Shown: positions 1 through 5,738, counted from the stretch's first letter. The stretch: DNA of 6,148 nt from Thermoplasmatales archaeon (GCA_023140035.1 JAGLML010000071.1:1-6148), one strand, 5' to 3'. Made by a program: numbers and translations. Notes: generated by a model from the letters alone, not told the origin.

Positions 1-259
1 AGGGCTTGGAAGGCCCTAATCATAACCTCTAGATCACATCCGCATATCTCTTGATTACGGTCTTTTTAGACATATGCTAAGCCTTCATAATCTTTTTTAT
101 CTTTATTATTTATCTGTAAGTTTACCTGCGACATCCATTATTGCATAAAGTGCAGAACCTTCGGTTTCATCAATTTTTTGATGGACTATTTATTCAATTT
201 TTTATTTTTTTCGATGATTATCTAAATGATTTTATTATTATCAATTTTGAGTGAGAGTC
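1..259. other. AT-rich intergenic stretch, no supported gene
   Basis: No convincing gene is visible. The first 60 bases are less AT-rich than the rest and could be the edge of a neighbouring gene, but every frame there closes within about 55 bases or runs off the window edge. A short perfect inverted repeat (AGGGC at 1-5, GCCCT at 13-17) is followed by no T-tract. On the minus strand a 27-codon open stretch (stop at 106-108) reads like protein but has no start codon. The remainder, about 190-250, is A/T runs leading up to the small open frame at 260. Confidence 0.6.
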
Positions 260-358
260 ATGGTGAGGAAAAAAGACGATGTGTATGCTTATGGCGTTTT
301 ACATGATGATGGTTATGTAGTTTATACTCTCTTTGATAATAAAGCGGAGAAGAGGTAG
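260..358 (+). CDS. possible small protein, 32 residues, unknown function
   Basis: An ATG opens a 32-codon frame closed by TAG. The peptide is soluble and not low-complexity. It has a basic start (MVRKKDD), an alternating hydrophobic/aromatic centre (YAYGVLHDDGYVVYTLF) that could form a beta-hairpin around the turn HDDG, and a charged end (NKAEKR). Upstream, GTGAG at 251-255 is a weak match to an archaeal ribosome binding site, 4 bases before the ATG. An AT-rich block (TTTATTATTA, 231-240) could be the promoter if the transcript is nearly leaderless. The main support is downstream: a bulged hairpin spanning the stop codon followed by six Ts, the same arrangement seen after the two large genes. 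I do not recognise the sequence. It could equally be a chance frame or a gene remnant. Confidence 0.4.
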   Translation: MVRKKDDVYAYGVLHDDGYVVYTLFDNKAEKR

Positions 359-386
359 TTAATCTCCTAACACCTTATTGTTTTTT
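353..386 (+). terminator. hairpin plus T-tract behind the small frame
   Basis: AGGT (353-356) pairs with ACCT (372-375), and GTTA (358-361) pairs with TAAC (368-371), leaving one bulged A (357) and a six-base loop. The T-run at 381-386 follows. The stop codon of the small frame lies in the 5' arm. Oligo-T alone can terminate archaeal RNA polymerase, so the hairpin may be incidental. The layout matches the terminators at 2124 and 5401. Confidence 0.45.
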
Positions 387-399
387 AAAATCTCATTTC

Positions 400-418
400 T
401 TAAATAAATGTTTATATA
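400..418 (+). promoter_or_regulatory. archaeal promoter (TATA box) of the C10 peptidase gene
   Basis: TTTATATA at 411-418 is a good archaeal TATA box. It is preceded by the A-rich TTAAATAAATG at 400-410, which could contribute the TFB recognition element. Initiation about 25 bases downstream would fall near 440, giving a leader of roughly 15 bases that still includes the ribosome binding site. TTAAAT followed by a second TATA-like box also occurs ahead of the other two main genes. Confidence 0.6.
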
Positions 419-443
419 CGATACGTTCAATACATTTAGTTAT

Positions 444-450
444 GGTGGAT
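444..450 (+). promoter_or_regulatory. ribosome binding site of the peptidase gene
   Basis: GGTGGAT lies 5 bases before the ATG at 456. GGTG matches the archaeal anti-Shine-Dalgarno complement GGAGGTGAT. It is weaker than the sites of the next two genes but well placed, and it supports the ATG at 456 as the start. Confidence 0.55.
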
Positions 451-455
451 AACTA

Positions 456-2141
456 ATGACTGAAAATTACAAAACAAAAAAATCTTTAGCTTCGATAATT
501 GTAATTTTTCTGTTATCCATAAGTCTTTTCTCAAATATATGTGATGCAAGAGCACTATTTTTCCAAGTTGAAGAAGATCAAATAGATATTATTTCTGCAA
601 ATAATGTAGCAAACAAGAAATTAATACAACTAGGAAGAACAAATTATGTTATAACAAATACGGACGAAGCCTGTAACACTGAAGGAAAAATATTGTTTTA
701 TGTCTTTCATTTAATGCCACAAGGATATATTGTAATTTCTGCATATAGAAATCTTCCACCTGTTATTGCATATTCATTTTACAGTTCTTTTGAAGATCAG
801 ATATCAGAAAATAGTATACTAAAAGATTTACTAATTGCAGATATTGAGTTACGTTTAGCCAACATTCCCAAATTGCCCGATGAACTTATCGAAAGGAGAA
901 CAGATCACTGGAACAAATTTTTTTCTAAGGAACCTGAATATCTTGACATAGATTATTTTCAACAATGGCCTCCAGAAGGAGAAACTTTATCAGGTGGATG
1001 GATAGAGACTCAATGGCATCAAAATGCACCGTATAACAATTTTTGTCCTGTAGACATAGCATCAGGAGATAGGGGAGCTGCAGGATGTCCAGCCGTAGCT
1101 ATGGCTCAAATTTTGAATTATCACGAAACAATAAACAATATAGCATTTAATGATACTGATGACTATCTTCATAGCTATGCGGGCAATAATTTTTGGATAG
1201 ATGATGATCATGAAATGTATGATTTTCCTTCTTTCCCAGAATTAAACAGTTATTTAGATGTGCTCGTAGATCATTGGCGTAACGATACCCAACTCACAGA
1301 TAACGACAAGGCAGCAATAAATTTTGCATGTGGGGTTGCTGCAACACAAGTATATCACCCCCAAGGATCTGGAACATTTGGAGTTAGTCAAGCTTATGAT
1401 GCATATCAACGATTTAATTTTGAGGGAATTGAATTGTTAGATGAATCAGATCCGGACCTTTACAATCGCCTGTCTGCAAATATGATGGATGCTCTTCCAG
1501 CACATTTAGCTGTTGTCAATGAACAATGGGATGCTGGTCATAATTTAGTGGTAGATGGGTACAATACCGAAGGATTTTACCATTTGAACTTTGGTTGGGA
1601 TGGATCATATGATGGATGGTATTTACTACCCGATGATCTTCCCTTTGAATTAACTGTTATTGAAGGAGTTATAGTCGACATCAGGGATGATAATTCAGGA
1701 TCAAATCTTGATGGCAGTGGAGTATTGTATTGGACAAACGTAAAACCATCATCTACTGTAACTGGAAGTTTTTCCATAGAAAATATTGGTTTACCTGGTT
1801 CAGAAATCGATTGGGAAATAGTAGTTTGGCCTGATTGGGGTACATGGACATTTAGTCCTTCAAGTGGTGAGGATTTGACACCCGAAGATGGCTCTATTAC
1901 AATAGACGTGGAAGTTGAAGTTCCAAATCGAAAAAAACATTTTAATGGACATGTAAAGATAGTTAACAAAGACAATCTTGACGATTATTGTATAATACAC
2001 GTTTCGCTTACAACACCTTATAACAAAAATATTATCTGTTCACCATTTCTTCAAATTCTAGGGAAACTCATAGAGCGTTTTTCTTATTTGGAACAGATGC
2101 TTACATTTTTTCCAGTTTTTAACAGGATTCTAAACTTTTAG
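456..2141 (+). CDS. secreted family C10 (streptopain-like) cysteine peptidase
   Basis: Extracellular papain-fold cysteine peptidase of 561 residues, probably made as an inactive precursor. Residues 10-33 are a signal peptide (hydrophobic LASIIVIFLLSISLF, likely cut after ARA at 31-33). Residues about 35-135 resemble the Spi/C10 inhibitory prodomain (GYIVISAYRNLPPVIAYS at 90-107). The catalytic domain is about 170-408. Cys211 lies in GAAGCPAVAMAQ, the counterpart of the SpeB nucleophile motif. His362 lies in HNLVVDGY, followed by HLNFGWDG with the family's N-x-G-W at 378-381. CGVAATQVYHPQGSG (292-306) is also family-typical. Residues about 418-520 form a beta-sandwich (WTNVKPSSTVTGSFSIENIG, then WTFSPSSG). 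The last 35 residues are an amphipathic tail ending FFPVFNRILNF, perhaps a sorting signal. All expected catalytic landmarks are present, so the enzyme looks active. It stands alone between its own promoter and terminator. C10 peptidases are best known in bacteria, so old transfer is possible. Confidence 0.93.
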   Translation: MTENYKTKKSLASIIVIFLLSISLFSNICDARALFFQVEEDQIDIISANNVANKKLIQLGRTNYVITNTDEACNTEGKILFYVFHLMPQGYIVISAYRNLPPVIAYSFYSSFEDQISENSILKDLLIADIELRLANIPKLPDELIERRTDHWNKFFSKEPEYLDIDYFQQWPPEGETLSGGWIETQWHQNAPYNNFCPVDIASGDRGAAGCPAVAMAQILNYHETINNIAFNDTDDYLHSYAGNNFWIDDDHEMYDFPSFPELNSYLDVLVDHWRNDTQLTDNDKAAINFACGVAATQVYHPQGSGTFGVSQAYDAYQRFNFEGIELLDESDPDLYNRLSANMMDALPAHLAVVNEQWDAGHNLVVDGYNTEGFYHLNFGWDGSYDGWYLLPDDLPFELTVIEGVIVDIRDDNSGSNLDGSGVLYWTNVKPSSTVTGSFSIENIGLPGSEIDWEIVVWPDWGTWTFSPSSGEDLTPEDGSITIDVEVEVPNRKKHFNGHVKIVNKDNLDDYCIIHVSLTTPYNKNIICSPFLQILGKLIERFSYLEQMLTFFPVFNRILNF

Positions 2142-2166
2142 AATCTAGAATCCTTTTTCTTTTTTT
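2124..2166 (+). terminator. hairpin plus T-tract terminator of the peptidase gene, two alternative stems
   Basis: AGGATTCTA (2124-2132) pairs perfectly with TAGAATCCT (2146-2154), followed by T5-C-T7 (2154-2166). The nearer, overlapping copy TTTAGAATC (2137-2145) can instead pair with GATTCTAAA (2126-2134). The two stems are mutually exclusive. The stop codon TAG (2139-2141) lies inside. It looks like a bacterial intrinsic terminator, although the T-tract alone could suffice in an archaeon. Confidence 0.7.
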
Positions 2167-2250
2167 AATTTCATATTCTAATGTGGCGATGAAATCAGTA
2201 CAGTAACTTTTTGTTGCAATTGTCGCAATTATCTTAGAAAACATTTAAAT
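2159..2250 (+). repeat. promoter-proximal repeat, copy 1 (before the propeller gene)
   Basis: Homologous to 5589-5684 upstream of the regulator gene. From 2159 to 2230 the copies align without gaps at 56 of 72 positions. A variable 8- or 12-base stretch follows, then the identical AAACATTTAAAT (2239-2250). The best-kept core is GTGGCGATGAAATCAGTACA (2183-2202). A small dyad, AATTG-TCG-CAATT (2218-2230), sits just upstream of the TATA-like block and could be an operator. Copy 1 begins inside the T-tract of the upstream terminator and ends at the candidate promoter. Confidence 0.75.
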
Positions 2251-2276
2251 AAATTTAATTATTATATATTATATAT
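2239..2276 (+). promoter_or_regulatory. promoter of the propeller gene, two candidate TATA boxes
   Basis: TTTAAATA at 2244-2251 lies in the block identical to the one before the regulator gene and would give a leader of about 35 bases. The run of alternating T and A at 2262-2276 offers a second TATA-like box, placed as in the peptidase gene, about 45 bases before the ATG. The sequence does not settle which is used. Conservation favours the first. Confidence 0.5.
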
Positions 2277-2309
2277 GAAAGTTATAAAATTTGTATTTGG
2301 GAGATAAAT

Positions 2310-5300
2310 ATGGATAGAGATTTTGTATTGAAAAGAGTAGAGATGAAGGCTGTTTTAATAGCAATTTTACTAGTTTTACCAGTTAGTATAGTGGTTTCTC
2401 AGGAAAATGTGAATCATGAATTTCTAAATGTAAAATTAGATGATATATCTGGTGAACCTATTTGGATTTATGATTCGGATTTGTATATTAAACATGTTGA
2501 AACCGCTGATCTTAACGGGGATAATGTAAAGGATGTAATAGCTGCTGAGTATGATAACACTTATTATTATGAATCATCCAAAATATATGCTATAGATGGT
2601 ACAAATGGTAATACGCTTTGGACTTATTCATTAAATGATGGTGTGCGCTCGATGACTATAGGTGACATAAATAATGATGGTGTGATGGACGTTGTTGCTG
2701 GTGCTGGTAAAGGCTCACCAACACCAGATGGAAGAGTACATGCCATCGACGGCACTGACGGGAGTTCAATTTGGATTTTCACACCTGGAAGTACGGGTGA
2801 CACAAACGGAGATGTTGCAATTGGGAATTTTAATGGCGACGCATACCCTGATGTTGCTGTTGCTTGTTGGGATGATTACGTTTATGCAATAAACGGACAG
2901 ACAGGTACTCAGCTGTGGTCAAAACTTATAGGAAGTATCTTTGTAAATGCCGTAAGTACAGGAGATGTTAACGGCGATGGGATTGACGATGTTGCTTTTG
3001 CTCATTCATATCTCGCTGGACCTTATAATAACTATCAGGGTGTTTTAAATGGAATTGATGGCTCAACGATATGGATGCAGACAGTGTCTTACAAAGTAGA
3101 AAATGTGATAATGGCAGACATTGATGATGATAGTTCTTTAGAAGCCGTATTCGGTGTGACTACTGGTTCTACTCCAGGCGTGTTAGAGATCCATGTTCGT
3201 AATGCTGCAGATGGTAGTCTTGAATGGAGTTACACGATCGGTTCTGCTTCAGCGAATCCAGATGCTTTTCTGTTTGCAGAGGATATTGATGATGATGGTG
3301 ATCTTGATTTAATAGTTGGCAATGAATGGGTAAATTTCTACATATATGCTTTTGATGGAGATTCCAGCACCCCTATGTGGACATCCGAACTGCTCAACGG
3401 ATATGCTCGTGATATTGCTTTTGGGGATGTAACAGGTGACGGTAATCTTAACATAATAGCTGCTACCTATGACAGGGTTCAGATTTTAGAGGCTAGTGAT
3501 GGAACCAAGACATGGTACTATTCTGTTGCTGGTACTATAGCAGGTGTGGGTAGTGCTGATTTTGACGGGGATGGCATAGTTGATGTTGCAGCTGGTGGGA
3601 GTGCTGAGGCTAGTGGAAGCCCTCCAAATCCTGGAAAGTCGGTATGGGCGTTGAAAACTGTGCAATCTCCGCTTTTATGGGAGTTTAATTTTGGCGAATA
3701 TGGTAATGCCCTGGCAATTGATGATCTAACTGGTGATCAGTTCATGGATGTTGTCACAGTGTGCTCTCTTGATGATAAGGCATGTGCTATTGATGGAGAA
3801 GATGGTACTGAGTTATGGAGTTGGGTTGGTACGGAGAATTTATATGCTGTAACAACAGGTGACTTTAATGATAATGGGCAAGTAGATGTTGCAGTTGCAG
3901 GTGATGATGATCGGGTAACGGCATTATATGGGAATAACGGTAATGTTATGTGGCAATTCAATACTCCAGGAAATCAGATTTATAGAAAATGTTTACAAGT
4001 GGCTGATTTGAATAACGATGGAAACATCGATGTTATCGCTGGATGTGATGACAGCCATGTGTATGGTATTAATGGTTTAAACGGGAATCAACTCTGGTCC
4101 TGTCATGTTGGTGCAGCTGTTAACGAGGTTGAGCTTGCTCAGATGGATGCCTCTGGTCCAATGGATGTCGTAGCTGCTGTTGGAAGTGGCGCAAGTGGTG
4201 AAAAAGTCGTTGTCATAGATGGCTCAAATGGAAATATACTATGGAGTTATAATGCACCTGAAGCCGTTGAACATGTGGAAGTATTGGATGTCAACGGTGA
4301 TAATGTCCCTGATGTTGCTGCTGCTATCACGCCTTTTAATCCTATGCAGATTATAATGATAGATGGCTCCACACATAATTCTTTATGGACAAAATCCTTG
4401 CCTATCGCCTCAAATGTACATAGTCTTGCTCATGGTGACCTCAACGGGGACAATACTCCTGATGTTGTTGTCCCAGGTAGATCTACTGATAAAAAAGTAT
4501 ATGCTTTGAACGGTGTCAATGGAAACGAACTATGGAACTATCTAACAGGAGGAGAAATAAATTCTGTCGCCGTTGTAGACATTGATTCCGATAATCAGCT
4601 TGATGTCATAGCAGGGTCTGACGATCAAAATGTATATGTGATTAACGGGTACGATGGGAGTCTTACATGGAGTTATAGCACTGCTGATGACGTTATGCAT
4701 ATCCAACTAGGTGACATTAGTGGAGATGGAATGCCAAATATCGCCTGTGTAACCTTCGGTTCAGATGGGATAGCATATGCCTTTAAGTCATTCTCTCCCG
4801 CTCCAAATCTTCCACCATACACACCAAGTAATCCTTCTCCATCTAATGGTGCAACATATGTTGATCCCGATGCTGATTTGAGTTGGACTGGGGGCGATCC
4901 AGATGGTGATCCCGTAACATATGATGTGTACTTTGGTATTGTTAGTCCTCCACCACAGGTTGCATGGAATCATACTATCACTACGTATGATCCTGGAACA
5001 CTTGATACTCTAACAACCTATTATTGGCAGATTATTGCATGGGACAACTATGGAGCATCAACACCAGGACCCATCTGGCAATTCACAACAGAAGATGCTA
5101 TACCTGATTTAGAAATAGAATCAATAACTGGTGGATTTGGCGTTGCTGCAAAGATTACGAACATCGGTGATGGTGACGCAAACACTGTTAACGTAAATAT
5201 CAAACTAGAGGGTGGTTTGATACTCTTCGGCGGAGATACAACAAAGAATATTGGAAATCTCGCAGCTAACGGTGGCACAGGAACGGCAAGATCGATGCCC

Positions 5301-5414
5301 ATTGGAATTGGCCCAACAACGATAAATGTCACTGTAACCTGTGACGAAGGAGCAGAAGCCACGAAAACCGCAAGTGCTTTTGTACTGCTATTCTTGGTAC
5401 TAGGAGTGTCTTAA
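2310..5414 (+). CDS. secreted tandem beta-propeller protein (FG-GAP/PQQ-like repeats) with Fn3-like and CARDB-like C-terminal domains
   Basis: A 1034-residue exported protein, probably a surface adhesin or ligand-binding protein; no catalytic motif is visible. GGGAG at 2299-2303 lies 6 bases before the ATG and supports this start. Met12 would give a tighter signal peptide (MKAVLIAILLVLPVSIVVS) but lacks a good site. Cleavage is likely near Ser30. Sixteen repeats of about 50 residues follow, each with a W-strand, a calcium-loop-like motif of type D-x-N-x-D-G-x-x-D-V (near 66, 118, 172, 218, 269, 324, 372, 416, 471, 517, 565, 610, 659, 709, 756, 801), and a turn such as YAIDGTNGNTLW. The loops at 269 and 610 are degenerate. 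The turn is lost only near 445-452 and 820-828, suggesting two 8-bladed propellers. Residues 834-926 are Fn3-like (PSPSNGATYVDPDADLSW to WQFTT). Residues 932-1034 are CARDB-like (ITNIGDGDANTVNVNIKLEGG). The final hydrophobic stretch is too short for a membrane anchor. The substrate or partner is unknown. Confidence 0.93.
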   Translation: MDRDFVLKRVEMKAVLIAILLVLPVSIVVSQENVNHEFLNVKLDDISGEPIWIYDSDLYIKHVETADLNGDNVKDVIAAEYDNTYYYESSKIYAIDGTNGNTLWTYSLNDGVRSMTIGDINNDGVMDVVAGAGKGSPTPDGRVHAIDGTDGSSIWIFTPGSTGDTNGDVAIGNFNGDAYPDVAVACWDDYVYAINGQTGTQLWSKLIGSIFVNAVSTGDVNGDGIDDVAFAHSYLAGPYNNYQGVLNGIDGSTIWMQTVSYKVENVIMADIDDDSSLEAVFGVTTGSTPGVLEIHVRNAADGSLEWSYTIGSASANPDAFLFAEDIDDDGDLDLIVGNEWVNFYIYAFDGDSSTPMWTSELLNGYARDIAFGDVTGDGNLNIIAATYDRVQILEASDGTKTWYYSVAGTIAGVGSADFDGDGIVDVAAGGSAEASGSPPNPGKSVWALKTVQSPLLWEFNFGEYGNALAIDDLTGDQFMDVVTVCSLDDKACAIDGEDGTELWSWVGTENLYAVTTGDFNDNGQVDVAVAGDDDRVTALYGNNGNVMWQFNTPGNQIYRKCLQVADLNNDGNIDVIAGCDDSHVYGINGLNGNQLWSCHVGAAVNEVELAQMDASGPMDVVAAVGSGASGEKVVVIDGSNGNILWSYNAPEAVEHVEVLDVNGDNVPDVAAAITPFNPMQIIMIDGSTHNSLWTKSLPIASNVHSLAHGDLNGDNTPDVVVPGRSTDKKVYALNGVNGNELWNYLTGGEINSVAVVDIDSDNQLDVIAGSDDQNVYVINGYDGSLTWSYSTADDVMHIQLGDISGDGMPNIACVTFGSDGIAYAFKSFSPAPNLPPYTPSNPSPSNGATYVDPDADLSWTGGDPDGDPVTYDVYFGIVSPPPQVAWNHTITTYDPGTLDTLTTYYWQIIAWDNYGASTPGPIWQFTTEDAIPDLEIESITGGFGVAAKITNIGDGDANTVNVNIKLEGGLILFGGDTTKNIGNLAANGGTGTARSMPIGIGPTTINVTVTCDEGAEATKTASAFVLLFLVLGVS

Positions 5415-5444
5415 AACCATATCTCCTATCTTTTTTTCTTTTTT
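5401..5444 (+). terminator. terminator of the propeller gene
   Basis: T7-C-T6 (5431-5444) is a strong archaeal oligo-T terminator. A six-base stem, TAGGAG (5401-5406) with CTCCTA (5423-5428), precedes it, with the stop codon TAA (5412-5414) in the loop. The stem is short with a 16-base loop, so the T-tract is the firmer evidence. Confidence 0.65.
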
Positions 5445-5588
5445 GTGAATAAACAAAATTTTGTACCATAAATCATATTTATTTTAAATTACATCTTCAT
5501 TATTTAGTGAGGAGATTTTTTGCCTCCCAGTATGGAGAGAAGAGGGGAGTTCTTTCCAATTTTTCCTCCTCTTTTTTCCTCCCCAATT
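5445..5588 (+). other. intergenic region with a purine/pyrimidine hairpin, possible small RNA
   Basis: Part of the 324-base gap before the regulator gene. GGAGAGAAGAGG (5534-5545) can pair with CCTCTTTTTTCC (5568-5579) as a 12-pair RNA helix with two G-U pairs. T7 follows at 5590-5596, so the element looks like a terminator or the 3' end of a small transcript. TTTATTTTAAAT (5478-5489) could be its promoter, with a start near 5507. GTGAGGAG (5507-5514) resembles a ribosome binding site and precedes a 38-codon frame from TTG 5520 to TAA 5636, but that frame is low-complexity Pro/Phe/Leu/Ser drawn from the C/T run, so I do not call it a gene. TCCTCCCCAA (5577-5586) is the exact complement of the regulator gene's ribosome binding site. 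Confidence 0.35.
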
Positions 5589-5684
5589 CTTTTTTTAATT
5601 CCATATAGTAACGTGGAGATGAGATCAGTCCACTAATCTTTTGTTATATTCGTTGCAATATTATTTTATACCAAACATTTAAAT
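5589..5684 (+). repeat. promoter-proximal repeat, copy 2 (before the regulator gene)
   Basis: Partner of 2159-2250. The core is GTGGAGATGAGATCAGTCCA (5613-5632), and AAACATTTAAAT at 5673-5684 is identical to copy 1. The dyad has drifted to ATATT-CGTTGC-AATAT (5646-5661). Similarity resumes at the ribosome binding sites (ATTTATATTTGGGGAGGA here, ATTTGTATTTGGGAGA before the propeller gene). The unit therefore spans operator-like, promoter and leader regions, yet the two downstream genes are unrelated. Confidence 0.75.
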
Positions 5685-5699
5685 TAAGATAACGTATAA
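5673..5699 (+). promoter_or_regulatory. promoter of the regulator gene
   Basis: AAACATTTAAAT (5673-5684) is the likely TFB element plus TATA box, and implies initiation near 5705 with a leader of about 33 bases. A weaker alternative, CGTATAAC (5693-5700), lies about 45 bases before the ATG. Confidence 0.5.
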
Positions 5700-5722
5700 C
5701 AGCTTTTACCAGATTTATATTT

Positions 5723-5730
5723 GGGGAGGA
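5723..5730 (+). promoter_or_regulatory. strong ribosome binding site that fixes the regulator start
   Basis: GGGGAGGA lies 8 bases before the ATG at 5739. An in-frame TTG at 5721 overlaps this site and would add six residues, but it would leave the gene with no ribosome binding site of its own, so the ATG is the start. Confidence 0.85.
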
Positions 5731-5738
5731 CGGAAATA

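Noticed and set aside
1..45. tRNA fragment suggested by GGCTTGGAAGG and a CAT flanked by T and A
   Set aside because: The bases flanking the putative anticodon loop do not pair into a stem, and no T-arm follows.
456..560. Lipoprotein signal with Cys29 in the peptidase
   Set aside because: The preceding residues (SNI) do not fit a lipobox; an A-R-A signal peptidase site at 31-33 fits better.
1577..1975. 132-codon open frame on the minus strand inside the peptidase gene
   Set aside because: It lies wholly inside a well-supported gene and looks like a composition shadow with no start signals of its own. Minus-strand frames at 3737-3961, 4788-4973 and 5048-5362, and the + frame at 2692-2892, were rejected for the same reason.
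2183..2230. C/D box guide RNA suggested by GATGA in both repeat copies
   Set aside because: The C box is imperfect in both copies (GCGATGA, GAGATGA) and no CTGA D box follows on the same strand.
2448..4800. DNA-level tandem repeat or CRISPR-like array in the propeller gene
   Set aside because: The periodicity of about 150 bases is coding: protein motifs recur but the DNA copies are diverged, and there are no identical short repeats with spacers.
5379..5414. C-terminal membrane anchor of the propeller protein
   Set aside because: The hydrophobic stretch is only about 11 residues and has no following basic residues; a final beta-strand is more likely.
5613..5633. GTGGA/TCCAC hairpin in repeat copy 2
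   Set aside because: The arms are not complementary at the same place in copy 1 (GTGGC and TACAG), so the structure is not conserved.
5520..5636. 38-codon frame from TTG 5520 with GTGAGGAG just upstream
   Set aside because: The peptide is low-complexity Pro/Phe/Leu/Ser read from a C/T run, needs a TTG start, and runs into the repeat; an RNA or terminator role explains the sequence as well.
5721..5738. TTG start giving the regulator six extra N-terminal residues
   Set aside because: The TTG overlaps the GGGGAGGA ribosome binding site that serves the ATG at 5739.
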